Assembly (NCBI GenBank): GCA_035296625.1
Contig: DATHAO010000013.1
Span: 1-64,000 of the forward strand
DNA length: 64,000 nucleotides
Source of the DNA: DATCLS01 sp035296625
GTDB taxonomy: Bacteria > Actinomycetota > Acidimicrobiia > Acidimicrobiales > VFJN01
Direction: 5' to 3'
This document shows positions 37,283 to 45,894 of this stretch, one piece after another (the stretch's first letter is position 1; each line of letters starts with the position of its first letter). The position numbers were made by a program, and so were the translations under genes. The notes under the pieces are model-generated. The model was given only the letters and a program-made list of their open reading frames with translations, ran no database searches and was not told where the DNA came from.

Positions 37283-39010
37283 ATGCGCCGATTCGTGCCC
37301 CTCGCCGCCGCGCTCGCCACAGGCGTCGTCATCGCCGCCGCCCTCCCCCCGTGGGGCTGGTGGCCCCTTGCGTTCGTCGGGATCGTCGCGCTCGACCGCC
37401 TGATCGCAGACCAGCCCCGGGGCGTCCGGTTCCGCCGCGGCTCGGTGATCGGCATTGGCCTGTATGTGCCGTCGCTGGCCTGGATGCTCGACATGACGAT
37501 CCCCGGCTACGCCATCGCCACGGCGGCCTACGCCGCCCTCCTCGGCCTGGCCCTCATGGCCGTGCCGGCCAGGGCTCCGGGCCGGTGGCTGGCGCTGCCG
37601 GGCGCCGTCGCGCTCGCCGAGTTGCTGCGCTGGTCGTGGCCGTTCGGGGGCGTGCCGCTGTCGAGCCTCGCCGTGGGGCAGGCCGCCGGTCCCCTCGCCC
37701 CGGTGCTCCGGGTCGGCGGCACGTTGCTGCTCGTCGAGGTGACGCTGATCGCGGGCGTGGCGCTCGCCGCACTGGTCGCCCGCCGCCCGGCCGTGGCGGC
37801 CGTGGCCGGGGCGCTGGCCCTCGTGGCGGTGGTCGGCGCCGGACTCGCCCCCGACGGGCGGCAGGTCGGCACGATGCGCGTCGCCCTGGTGCAGGGCGGC
37901 GGCCCCCAGGGGACGCGGGCCTCGGCCACCGACGAGCGGCTGGTGTTCGACCGTCACCTCGAGGCGACCGACGCCGTGCGCCCCCCCGTCGATCTCGTCG
38001 TCTGGCCCGAGGACGTCGTCGACGTCGATGGCCCGATCGAGGAGAGCACCGAGGGCCGCGAGCTGGTGCAGCTGGCCCGGCGTCTCGGCGTGCCGCTGAT
38101 CGCCGGCGTCGTCGAGGGCGTCGACAGCGAGCGGTTCCGCAACGCCTCGGTGGCCTACGACGGCGACGGCGAGATCGTCGACCGCTACGACAAGGTGCAC
38201 CGCGTGCCCTTCGGCGAGTACGTCCCGCTGCGCTCGCTGATCGAGCCGTTCGGCGGTGCGGACCTGAGCGGCCGCGACGCCGTCGTCGGGGACCACCCGG
38301 CACTGCTCGACACGGCCGCCGGCCGCGTGTCGGTGGCCATCTCGTGGGAGGTCTTCTTCGGCGACAGGGTCCGGGAGGGCGTCGAGTCCGGCGCCGAAGT
38401 CGTGCTCAACCCCACGAACGGCTCGTCGTTCACCGGCACGCTCGTCCAGACCCAGCAGGTGGCGTCGTCGCGCATGCGGGCCATCGAGTCCGGCCGGTGG
38501 GTGCTGCAGACGGCGCCGACGGGCTTCTCGGCCGTCATCGGGCCCGACGGCACGGTCCGTCAGCGCACCGCCGTGTCCGAGCAGGCGGTGCTGCAGGCGA
38601 CCGTCGGCCGTCGCCAGGGCACGACCCTCTACACGCGATGGGGCCTGCTGCCCGGCTGGATCGTGGCGGTCGCCGGCCTGGCGCTCGGCTGGGGGCTGGC
38701 GGGGCGCCGGTCGCGGCGGGACGCCGGTCCGGCCCGCGCCGGGGACCCGGCTTCCGGGTCGGCCCCGATGGACGACGACGAGCCGGCCGCGGCCGATGCC
38801 GACGCCGTCGGCGCGGTGCGCGTGCCGGAGGGCCCGGGGCCCCGGGACGTTGACGCAGCCGCCCAGCCGGTCCGCTCGGGGGCGGCCCCGCCGGGCGGGG
38901 CCCTGCCCGACGCGGAGGCCGGCACGGGAGCCGAGCGGCCGCCGGCGCCTGACCTCCCACGTCAGCTCGTCCGGGACGTGACCGGACTCAGACCTCGACC
39001 ACGAGGGTGA
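37283..39010 (+). CDS. lnt: apolipoprotein N-acyltransferase-like (Lnt), catalytic Cys replaced by Ser
   Basis: A 575-aa protein of the Lnt family: about six N-terminal TM helices (first LAAALATGVVIAAALPPWGW), then a nitrilase-like domain (about 195-455), a last TM helix and a long Pro/Ala-rich cytoplasmic tail (about 480-575). Of the Glu-Lys-Cys triad, Glu243 (VVWPEDVV) and Lys304 (DRYDKVHRVPFGEY) are present, but the Cys position is Ser354 in VAISWEVFFGDRV. The DNA at 38342-38344 is TCG, so this is not an ambiguous call. Family role: N-acylation of lipoprotein N-termini. It overlaps the convergent dtd gene by 23 bp. Confidence 0.85.
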   Translation: MRRFVPLAAALATGVVIAAALPPWGWWPLAFVGIVALDRLIADQPRGVRFRRGSVIGIGLYVPSLAWMLDMTIPGYAIATAAYAALLGLALMAVPARAPGRWLALPGAVALAELLRWSWPFGGVPLSSLAVGQAAGPLAPVLRVGGTLLLVEVTLIAGVALAALVARRPAVAAVAGALALVAVVGAGLAPDGRQVGTMRVALVQGGGPQGTRASATDERLVFDRHLEATDAVRPPVDLVVWPEDVVDVDGPIEESTEGRELVQLARRLGVPLIAGVVEGVDSERFRNASVAYDGDGEIVDRYDKVHRVPFGEYVPLRSLIEPFGGADLSGRDAVVGDHPALLDTAAGRVSVAISWEVFFGDRVREGVESGAEVVLNPTNGSSFTGTLVQTQQVASSRMRAIESGRWVLQTAPTGFSAVIGPDGTVRQRTAVSEQAVLQATVGRRQGTTLYTRWGLLPGWIVAVAGLALGWGLAGRRSRRDAGPARAGDPASGSAPMDDDEPAAADADAVGAVRVPEGPGPRDVDAAAQPVRSGAAPPGGALPDAEAGTGAERPPAPDLPRQLVRDVTGLRPRPRG

Positions 39011-39425
39011 CCGGGCCGTCGTTGACGAGCTCGACCTGCATGTCGGCTCGGAACCGACCGGTGGCGACGCGGGCGCCGAGCGACGTGAGCTCCTCGACCA
39101 CGGCCTCGACGAGCGGCTCGGCGTGCTCGGGCCGCGCCGCCGCCACCCACGAGGGCCGCCGGCCGCGGCTCGTGTCGCCGTAGAGGGTGAACTGGCTCAC
39201 CACCAGGATCTCGCCGCCGGCGTCGGCCACCGACCGGTTCATCAGACCCTCGTCGTCGGGTAGCACCCGGAGGTTCCAGAGCTTGCGGGCCAGCGCCCGC
39301 GCCTCGTCCGGCCCGTCGCCGTGCGCCACGCCCACGAGCACGCAGAGCCCCGGGCCGATCGCCCCCACGACCGCGCCGTCGACGGTCACGCTCGCTCGGG
39401 CCACGCGCTGGACGACGGAACGCAC
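38988..39425 (-). CDS. dtd: D-aminoacyl-tRNA deacylase
   Basis: A 145-aa enzyme, exactly the usual Dtd length, hydrolysing D-aminoacyl-tRNAs. VVQRVARASVTVDG is the classical N-terminus, VSQFTLYGDTSRGRRPSW contains the SQFTL active-site motif, and the cross-subunit Gly-Pro motif appears as VNDGPVTLVVEV. I start at GTG 39425, where the family begins; a longer frame to 39494 adds unconserved residues. The 3' end overlaps lnt on the other strand. Confidence 0.93.
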   Translation of the reverse strand: MRSVVQRVARASVTVDGAVVGAIGPGLCVLVGVAHGDGPDEARALARKLWNLRVLPDDEGLMNRSVADAGGEILVVSQFTLYGDTSRGRRPSWVAAARPEHAEPLVEAVVEELTSLGARVATGRFRADMQVELVNDGPVTLVVEV

Positions 39426-39617
39426 CGGCCCAGCTCTACCAGCTGTGGCCGGCGCCGGGACCGCCGGTGACACCAACCGAACGGGGACGCTCACCCCGTG
39501 CGTGACGGAGGCCGCTTCGGCCTGCCTGCGTAAGTGGAACGGTCACGAACTGTCACTTCCGTAACCTTTGGAACCTCGTATTACGTTGACCGTCACAGGC
39601 GAGCAAAGCGGGAACGT

Positions 39618-42335
39618 GTGTCCTACAGCCTCGGTGTCGATCTGGGCACGTCCGTGAGCGCGGCGGCCGTCGAGAAAGACGGCCGCGTGCGCCCGTGTGC
39701 CCTCGCGGACGCCGGGTTCACGGTCCCGTCGATCGTCCTGCCGCGCGACGACGGCCGCATGCTGATCGGCGAGCCGGCGGCGTTGCATGGCGGGACACCG
39801 GCCGTCCGTCTCGTCCGGCTCGCCGACCACGCGGGCGACGCGGCGGCGGGCCGGCCGGCCGGCGCCGGCGGGGCGGCGGCACGCGGCGAGGAGGCCATGG
39901 CGCTGCTCCTCGTGGCGATCGTCGACCAGGTGACGGCCCAGGAGGGTGCTCGGCCCCGGCAGGTGGTCATCGCCCAGCCGGCCGCCCATGCCCACAGCCT
40001 CGACACGCCCTACGGCCGCCTCGCGGCCCGGATCGACGGCGACGCCCGGCTGGTCCCCGCGCCCGCCGCCGCCCTCACCATGGTCGACCGGCACGGGCGG
40101 ATCGTCCCGGGGACGACGGTCGCCGTGCTCGAGCTGGGCGGCGACGTCGCCGACGTGACCCTGGTCCGCCGGGCCGGCGGAGGCCTCGAGATGGTCGGCC
40201 GGCCGGCGATGGCGCCGGGCATCGGCGGTGCGGCGCTCGAGGCCATCCTGCTCGACACGGTCGACGCCGCCCTCGACGGCGCCGTGACGGCCGCCGTCCG
40301 CGACTTGCGGGGCGCGGCCCCAGGCCTCGAGCGGCTCCGCACCGGCTGCCGGCACGCCGCCTCGATCCTGCTGACCGCGGGCGAGACCTCCCTCGACGTC
40401 GACCTGCCTGGGGTGCACGCCCGCGTGCGGCTGACGGCCAGGGACCTGCAGCGGCTCGTCGAGCCCCGATTGAACGGCGTGATCGCCGCCCTCGCCCGGA
40501 CCGTCGCGGAGGCGTCTCTCACCCCCGCCGAGCTGGGCGGCGTCGTCCTCGTCGGCGGGCCGGCCCGTCTGCCCTTGACGGCTGAGCTCGTGACCGACGC
40601 CTTCGGCCTGCCGGTGAGCGTCGACCACGCGCCGGAGCTGAGCGTGGCGTTCGGCGCCGCGCTGCTGGGCTCGTCGGCCGTGGCCCGGCGCCGGGCGGAC
40701 GCGGACCAGGCCGACCGGCTCCGGGCCGGCGGTTCCTGGGCCGGCGGCGGCGGATCCCGGGGAGGCGGCGGGGAACCCCGGGCCGGCGATGGCGATGGCG
40801 GCCGCAATGCCGGCGGTGGTGTTGCCGGCGGTGGTGTTGCCGGCGGTCGCAATGCCGGCGGTGATGTTGCCGGCGGTGATGTTGCAGGCGGTGGTGTTGC
40901 CGCCGGTGGTGATGCAGGTCGGTCCGGCCCGGCGCCGGGTGCCGGTCGTGGGCCGGCCCAGCGGCGTGCGGGCGCCCGCGGGATCCCTGGGGCGGTCGCC
41001 GCTGCGGCGCGCCCGATCCTCACGACGGGCGGGCGCGGGGGCGGGAAGTCGGCCTGGTCGAGCCGCGGGCGTGGGACGAGTGGGCTCCCGCCGAGGCCTC
41101 GGCCACCGATCGCCTCGCCGGCCGCCAACCCGCGGCCCGTCGCCGGAGGCCCTCCCGGCGGTCCGGCGACCCCGGTACCCGGCACGGCGGCATCGCCGGC
41201 CCAGCGAGCACCGCACCGGAGCGGGCGGACCCGCACGAGCAGGGGCACGACCGTCGCCCTCGCCGAGCCGCCGACCCGTGCGCCGTGGATGCCCCCGGTG
41301 GCGCCCGGGGCACTGGTGCCGGCCCCCGAGCCGTCGGTGATGGCCCCCGACGAACCGGTACACGCCCCCGAGCCGCCCGTGCCGGCCCCCGAGAACGATG
41401 CCGACGGCGAGGACGTGCGGGTCCGCCTCGACGCCGCCGCCCGGGCCGGCGGCTGGGCCACGGGGTTCGATGCCGAGGCCGCCACCCCACCGACCGGCAC
41501 CCCGGCGACGGCCATGGCCACGGCGGCGGCCACCGCCCTCCCGATGGCGGCCGCCGACGGGACGAGGGTCCACGACCCCGCCCCGGACCCCGATACCGCG
41601 CCGGTCGGCACGGACCCACAGGCACGGGTGGCCGGGCGGTTCGCCGTCGGGGATCTCCTCGCCCGCCGGGCCCAGGCCCGCCGGTCGGAGCGCGAGCGCC
41701 CGGCCAGCGGCACGCCGGTCCATCGGATGCGGCATCGGATCGCCGCCGCGGCGAGGGCCGACGACGGCGCCCTCGACCGGCGGGTGCTGGCGGCGGCCGC
41801 GGTCGTGGTCGCCCTGGCGCTGGTCGGCGCCGGCCTGGTCGTCACCCGGCTCGCCGACGACGCCTCACACGAGGCCACCGGGGCCCTTGACTCCCGGGCC
41901 GACTCGGTGCCCGGGCTGGCCGACCCCACGGACAGCGGGACGACCGTCGACGCCGACGGTGACGGGATTGCGGACTCGGCGGCGAGCTGGTTGATCCTGC
42001 CGTCGCTGCTGCCTGCCTCGACCCTCCCGCGGCCGGGTGGCACGGGCCCGGCCACGGCCGCCGGCTCAACCGCGCACGGCGCCCCGGCCACATCGGCTGC
42101 CTCCGCCCGCCCATCACAGACGACCTCGACGACCAGGGCGGCGCCCGACCACGGCCCGGCGGCGCCGCCGACGAAACCGGATCCCGACCGGCCGGCCGGC
42201 GGACAGGGCGGCCCGCCATCGTCGCCGCCCGGCGCCTCCGGCACCTCGACCACCACCACGTCCACCACGGCGCCCGTCTCGACGACGTTGCTCAGCACCA
42301 CCACGTCCACCACGGCCCAGGACTCCCTGCCCTAG
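39618..42335 (+). CDS. membrane-anchored Hsp70-like protein
   Basis: A 905-aa protein of unusual architecture. Residues 1 to about 355 are an Hsp70/actin-type ATPase core with phosphate-1 SLGVDLGTSVSAAAVEKDG, phosphate-2-like AVLELGGDVADVTL and adenosine motif GGVVLVGGPARLPL. There is no substrate-binding domain. Instead about 365 residues of Gly/Pro/Ala low complexity follow, including a 15-bp minisatellite. Next come an Arg-rich segment, one TM helix (about 723-742, AAAAVVVALALVGAGLVV), an acidic segment with a calcium-type loop (DADGDGIADSA, about 778) and a Ser/Thr/Pro-rich end. The ATPase should be cytoplasmic and the tail outside. GTG 39618. Confidence 0.8.
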   Translation: MSYSLGVDLGTSVSAAAVEKDGRVRPCALADAGFTVPSIVLPRDDGRMLIGEPAALHGGTPAVRLVRLADHAGDAAAGRPAGAGGAAARGEEAMALLLVAIVDQVTAQEGARPRQVVIAQPAAHAHSLDTPYGRLAARIDGDARLVPAPAAALTMVDRHGRIVPGTTVAVLELGGDVADVTLVRRAGGGLEMVGRPAMAPGIGGAALEAILLDTVDAALDGAVTAAVRDLRGAAPGLERLRTGCRHAASILLTAGETSLDVDLPGVHARVRLTARDLQRLVEPRLNGVIAALARTVAEASLTPAELGGVVLVGGPARLPLTAELVTDAFGLPVSVDHAPELSVAFGAALLGSSAVARRRADADQADRLRAGGSWAGGGGSRGGGGEPRAGDGDGGRNAGGGVAGGGVAGGRNAGGDVAGGDVAGGGVAAGGDAGRSGPAPGAGRGPAQRRAGARGIPGAVAAAARPILTTGGRGGGKSAWSSRGRGTSGLPPRPRPPIASPAANPRPVAGGPPGGPATPVPGTAASPAQRAPHRSGRTRTSRGTTVALAEPPTRAPWMPPVAPGALVPAPEPSVMAPDEPVHAPEPPVPAPENDADGEDVRVRLDAAARAGGWATGFDAEAATPPTGTPATAMATAAATALPMAAADGTRVHDPAPDPDTAPVGTDPQARVAGRFAVGDLLARRAQARRSERERPASGTPVHRMRHRIAAAARADDGALDRRVLAAAAVVVALALVGAGLVVTRLADDASHEATGALDSRADSVPGLADPTDSGTTVDADGDGIADSAASWLILPSLLPASTLPRPGGTGPATAAGSTAHGAPATSAASARPSQTTSTTRAAPDHGPAAPPTKPDPDRPAGGQGGPPSSPPGASGTSTTTTSTTAPVSTTLLSTTTSTTAQDSLP
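40803..40922 (+). repeat. 15-bp minisatellite, 8 units, inside the Hsp70-like gene
   Basis: Eight consecutive 15-bp units related to GGTGTTGCCGGCGGT, all in frame, encoding five-residue repeats of the type GGVAG / GGNAG / GGDVA. Variation is concentrated in the first three bases of each unit. In-frame unit length allows size change without loss of the downstream domains. Confidence 0.85.
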
Positions 42336-42584
42336 GGCGCGCTCGACGGCGTCGGTGGGGAACCTCCTCGTCACGCCGCGCACGGCACGCTCCGCCCGCA
42401 CGGCCACGAAGCGGCCACGAACCGTGTCACGACGCGGTCGTCATGCCACGCAACGGAGTCGCACATCGCAGCGGCCCTGCAAAGGTCCGCTAGCCTCCCC
42501 CGCTACCGCGGCGGCCGATGGGCCCACCGTGGCCGACGACAGGAACTTGACCGGGCGGTCAGTTGAGCGGAAAGGTTGCGACTC

Positions 42585-43877
42585 ATGCATGCCGAGGATC
42601 GCCCCTTGCGCATCGCCCTGCTCGCCTACCGGGGGAAGCCCCACGTCGGCGGGCAGGGCGTCTACGTGCGGCACCTCTCGAAGGCGCTGGCCGACCTCGG
42701 GCACCGCGTGGAGGTCCTGGGTGGCCAGCCCTACCCCCAGCTCGACGATCGCGTCCGCCTCGTCGAGCTGCCGAGCCTCGACATCTACAACGACCACTTC
42801 CCGATGCGCATGCCCGGCATCTGGGAGCTCAAGACGTGGCCCGACTTCGTCGAGGTGGCCTCGTTCTCGGCCGGTCAGTTCCCGGAGCCGCTGTCGTTCA
42901 GCCTCCGAGCGTGGGCGCACCTGCGGGGCCGCCGGCGCGACTTCGACGTGGTCCACGACAACCAGTCGCTCGGCTACGGGCTTCTCGGCATCGAGCGGCT
43001 GGGCCTGCCCGTCATCGCCACGATCCACCACCCCATCACGGTCGACCGGCGGCTCGAGATCGAGCACGCCTTGGGCTGGTACCTGCGCCTGTCGCTGCGC
43101 CGGTGGTACTCGTTCACGAACATGCAGACCCGCGTCGCCGCCCGCCTGAAGCGGGTCATCACGGTGTCCGAGAACTCGTTCAACGACATCGTGGCCGACC
43201 ACCAGGTCGACCCGTCACGCATGGCCATCGTGGCGGTCGGCGTCGACGTCGAGCTGTTCAAACCGCAACCCCACATCGCCCCGGTTCCGGGCCGGCTCAT
43301 CACCACGGCCAGCGCAGACGTGACGATGAAGGGCCTGCGCTACCTGCTCGAGGCGCTCGCGAAGATGAGGACCGAGCGCGAGGACGCCCACCTGGTCGTC
43401 ATCGGCACGCGCAAGCCCGACGGCCAGGCCGACAGGGCGATCCGCCGCCTGGGCCTCGAGAACGCGGTCGAGTTCGTCACCGGCGTCCCCGACCAGCGCA
43501 TCATCGACCTCTACGCCGAGGCCGAGCTCGCCGTCGTGCCGTCGCTTTACGAGGGCTTCTCGTTGCCCGCGATCGAGGCCATGGCCTGCGGGACACCGCT
43601 CGTCGCGACGTCGGGCGGGGCGCTGCCCGAGGTCGTGGGCCGCGACGGCGAGACCGCCCTCGTGGTGCCGCCGGGCGACAGCGAGGCGCTGGCGGCCAAG
43701 GTTCGCTGGGCGCTGGGCCGCGACGACCTGCGGCCGACGGTGGGCGCCGCCGGGCGCCAGCGCGTCGTCGACCAGTGGTCGTGGAGGCACACGGCCCGCA
43801 ACACCGTCGAGCAGTACCGCATACGGCTCGACGACCAGGCGCGCTCCGCCCACAACGGGCGATCGCGGCCGCACTGA
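42585..43877 (+). CDS. GT-B glycosyltransferase, family 4
   Basis: A 430-aa retaining glycosyltransferase. The N-terminal acceptor domain begins RIALLAYRGKPHVGGQGVYV, with the glycine-rich loop. The C-terminal nucleotide-sugar domain contains VVPSLYEGFSLPAIEAMACG with the E-x7-E motif of GT4 enzymes, then ATSGGALPEVVG. It is followed by a methyltransferase and a barrel protein on the same strand with a second methyltransferase facing them, a gene set I recall as conserved in Streptomyces and other actinobacteria without an assigned product. ATG 42585; a TAGCCT hexamer around 42492 may be its -10. Confidence 0.88.
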   Translation: MHAEDRPLRIALLAYRGKPHVGGQGVYVRHLSKALADLGHRVEVLGGQPYPQLDDRVRLVELPSLDIYNDHFPMRMPGIWELKTWPDFVEVASFSAGQFPEPLSFSLRAWAHLRGRRRDFDVVHDNQSLGYGLLGIERLGLPVIATIHHPITVDRRLEIEHALGWYLRLSLRRWYSFTNMQTRVAARLKRVITVSENSFNDIVADHQVDPSRMAIVAVGVDVELFKPQPHIAPVPGRLITTASADVTMKGLRYLLEALAKMRTEREDAHLVVIGTRKPDGQADRAIRRLGLENAVEFVTGVPDQRIIDLYAEAELAVVPSLYEGFSLPAIEAMACGTPLVATSGGALPEVVGRDGETALVVPPGDSEALAAKVRWALGRDDLRPTVGAAGRQRVVDQWSWRHTARNTVEQYRIRLDDQARSAHNGRSRPH

Positions 43878-43896
43878 TCCACCGACCGGGACAGAG

Positions 43897-43977
43897 ATGA
43901 CCACCGAGCTCCCCCCGCTCCCCCACCCCTCCGCGGTCCCCGCCCCGGGCAAGTCGGGCGCGTCGTCGTCGTGCTGA
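43897..43977 (+). CDS. possible 26-aa leader ORF overlapping the methyltransferase start
   Basis: ATG 43897 opens a 26-codon frame (MTTELPPLPHPSAVPAP and ten more residues) whose TGA at 43975-43977 overlaps the GTG at 43971 of the methyltransferase in another frame. It could couple translation of the downstream gene or be chance. No homology recognised. Confidence 0.25.
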   Translation: MTTELPPLPHPSAVPAPGKSGASSSC

Positions 43978-44723
43978 CCGTCGACTACGCCCGGCTCGGC
44001 CTCGCGCCGGGCGACCGCCTGCTGGACCTGGGATGCGGCGCCGGCCGCCACGCGTTCGAGGCGCTGCGCCGGGGCGCCAGGGTCGTGGCGTTCGACTACG
44101 ACGAGGCCGAGCTTAAGGACGTCGCCGCCGTGACCGCCGCGATCGTCGACGCCGGCGAGGTGCCCGCCACCGGCGGCGGCACCGTGACGCGCGGCGACGC
44201 CACCCGCCTGCCATTCCCGGACGCCTCGTTCGACCGCATCGTCGCCGCGGAGGTGCTCGAGCACATCGTCGAGGACGACGCCGCGATCGCCGAGCTGGCC
44301 CGGGTGCTCCGCCCCGGCGGCACGATTGCCGTGACCGTGCCCGCGTGGCTGGCCGAGCGGATCTGCTGGGCGCTGTCCGACGAGTACCACGCTCCGTTCG
44401 TCGAGGGCGGCCACGTGCGCATATACACCGAGTCCGGCATGCGGACGAAGCTTCGGTCGGCCGGTCTGGCGCCCCGCGGCGCCCACCATGCCCACGGCAT
44501 CCACGCCCCGTACTGGTGGCTGCGCTGCGCCGTGGGTCCCACGAACGAGGAGAACCCGCTCGTGCGGGCCTACCACAAGGTCCTGGTGTGGGACATCGTC
44601 GGCGCCCAGCCGTGGGGGCGGTTCACCCGCCTGGCCGACCGGGCCCTCTCGCCCGTGGTCGGCAAGAGCCTCGTGCTCTACGCCCGCAAGCCGGTCCCCG
44701 GCGACCAGGAGCGCTCCGCATGA
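43971..44723 (+). CDS. class I SAM-dependent methyltransferase (Methyltransf_11 type)
   Basis: A 250-aa methyltransferase. SAM motif I is RLLDLGCGAGRHAFEALRRG at about residue 17, the acidic ribose-binding end of strand 2 is VVAFDYDEAELKDVAA, motif post-I GDATRLPFPDASFDRIVAAE and motif II-like ARVLRPGGTIAVTVP. The C-terminal part (HHAHGIHAPYWWLRCAVG) is characteristic of the form found with the neighbouring GT4 and barrel proteins. Its stop overlaps the next start (ATGA at 44720), so the two are translationally coupled. Acceptor unknown, probably a glycan or lipid product of this cluster. Confidence 0.85.
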   Translation: MLTVDYARLGLAPGDRLLDLGCGAGRHAFEALRRGARVVAFDYDEAELKDVAAVTAAIVDAGEVPATGGGTVTRGDATRLPFPDASFDRIVAAEVLEHIVEDDAAIAELARVLRPGGTIAVTVPAWLAERICWALSDEYHAPFVEGGHVRIYTESGMRTKLRSAGLAPRGAHHAHGIHAPYWWLRCAVGPTNEENPLVRAYHKVLVWDIVGAQPWGRFTRLADRALSPVVGKSLVLYARKPVPGDQERSA

Positions 44724-45796
44724 CGCTCGTCGACGTCCCCGGCATCGTCGCCGCCCACGAGCTGCAGCAGACGGTCGACGCCATCGCCGAGTGGCAGCTG
44801 CCCTCGGGCATGATCCCCTGGTTCCCCGGCGGCCACGCCGACCCGTGGAACCACGTCGAGGCCGCCATGGCGCTCACGCTCGGCGGCCACCACACCGAGG
44901 CCGACCGGGCGTTCGAGTGGCTGGCCGACCTCCAGCGCCCCGACGGCTCGTGGCACCAGTACTACCTCGACGACGAGGTCGAGCAGGACAAGCTCGACGC
45001 CAACGTCATCGCGTACGTGGCCGCCGGTGTGTGGCACCGCTGGCTGTGCACCGGCGACCGGAGCTTCGCCGAGGCCATGTGGCCGGTGGTCGAGCGGGCG
45101 ATCGACTTCGTACTCGAGCTGCAGACGGCCCGCGGCGAGATCCTGTGGGCCCGCCACGCGGACGGCACCCCGTGGAGCTTCGCGCTGCTCACCGGCTCCT
45201 CGTCGATCTGCCACAGTCTGCGCTGCGCCATCGCGCTCGCCGAGATGCTCGGGCAGGAGCGCCCCGACTGGGAGCTGTCCGCCGCCCGGCTCACCCATGT
45301 GATCCGGCACGTGCCCGAGGCGTTCGCGCCGAAGGCCCGGTGGGCGATGGACTGGTACTACCCCGTCCTCGCCGGCGTCGTGACCGGCGAGGCCGGGCGC
45401 GAACGGCTCGGCTCCCGTCACGGCGCGTTCGTCATGGACGGCCGGGGTGTGCGCTGCGTGTCGGACCGGCCGTGGGTCACCGTCGCCGAGACCTGCGAGT
45501 ACGCCCTCGCCAACCTGGTGGTGGGCCGGCGTGAGCGCGCCGAGGCGCTGCTCGCCTGGGCGCAGGGCTACCGCACCGACGACGGCCGCTACTGGACCGG
45601 CACGGTGTACCCGGCCGAGAGCCGGTTCCCGGCGGGCGAGCGCTCGACCTACACGGCCTCGGCCGTGGTGCTCGCGGCCGACGGCCTGGCCGGCGGCTCC
45701 CCGGCCAGCGCCCTGTTCACGAACCACGACGAGGTGCTGCCCGCCGCGTTCGAGGCCGACGCCGAGAGCGATCAGCCGGTCAACGACCGGGACTGA
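44720..45796 (+). CDS. (alpha/alpha)6-barrel protein, prenyltransferase/terpene-cyclase-like annotation
   Basis: A 358-aa protein with Trp/His/Asp-rich repeats of the squalene-cyclase/prenyltransferase or glycosidase-like six-hairpin fold: LPSGMIPWFPGGHADPWNHV, then AFEWLADLQRPDGSWHQYYL, LLTGSSSICHSLRCAIAL and a late YRTDDGRYWTGTVYP. Homologues are usually labelled prenyltransferase, but the pattern of acidic and aromatic residues suits a six-hairpin glycoside-processing enzyme equally well. It is coupled to the methyltransferase (ATGA overlap). A role in making or trimming a glycoconjugate is inference from the cluster. Confidence 0.7.
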   Translation: MTLVDVPGIVAAHELQQTVDAIAEWQLPSGMIPWFPGGHADPWNHVEAAMALTLGGHHTEADRAFEWLADLQRPDGSWHQYYLDDEVEQDKLDANVIAYVAAGVWHRWLCTGDRSFAEAMWPVVERAIDFVLELQTARGEILWARHADGTPWSFALLTGSSSICHSLRCAIALAEMLGQERPDWELSAARLTHVIRHVPEAFAPKARWAMDWYYPVLAGVVTGEAGRERLGSRHGAFVMDGRGVRCVSDRPWVTVAETCEYALANLVVGRRERAEALLAWAQGYRTDDGRYWTGTVYPAESRFPAGERSTYTASAVVLAADGLAGGSPASALFTNHDEVLPAAFEADAESDQPVNDRD

Positions 45797-45830
45797 CCGC
45801 CGCCCGCCGGCCGCGTCGAGCCGGTCACGC

Positions 45831-45894
45831 CGTCGGGCGGTGCGGCCGTCGGGCGGTGCGGCCGTCAGGCGGTACGGCCGTCAGGCGGTGCGGT
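45831..45894 (+). repeat. 16-bp tandem repeat, 4 units
   Basis: Four consecutive units of CGTCGGGCGGTGCGGC with one or two substitutions each. The array lies in the 84-bp gap between convergent genes and runs into the last codons of the minus-strand methyltransferase. Confidence 0.85.

Noticed and set aside
40803..40922. Repeat array as a CRISPR
   Set aside because: Units are 15 bp, contiguous without spacers, and in frame inside a coding gene.
42336..42584. Possible riboswitch or small gene before the GT4 gene
   Set aside because: I found a possible -10 (TAGCCT) and a weak ribosome site but no conserved riboswitch core or credible ORF.
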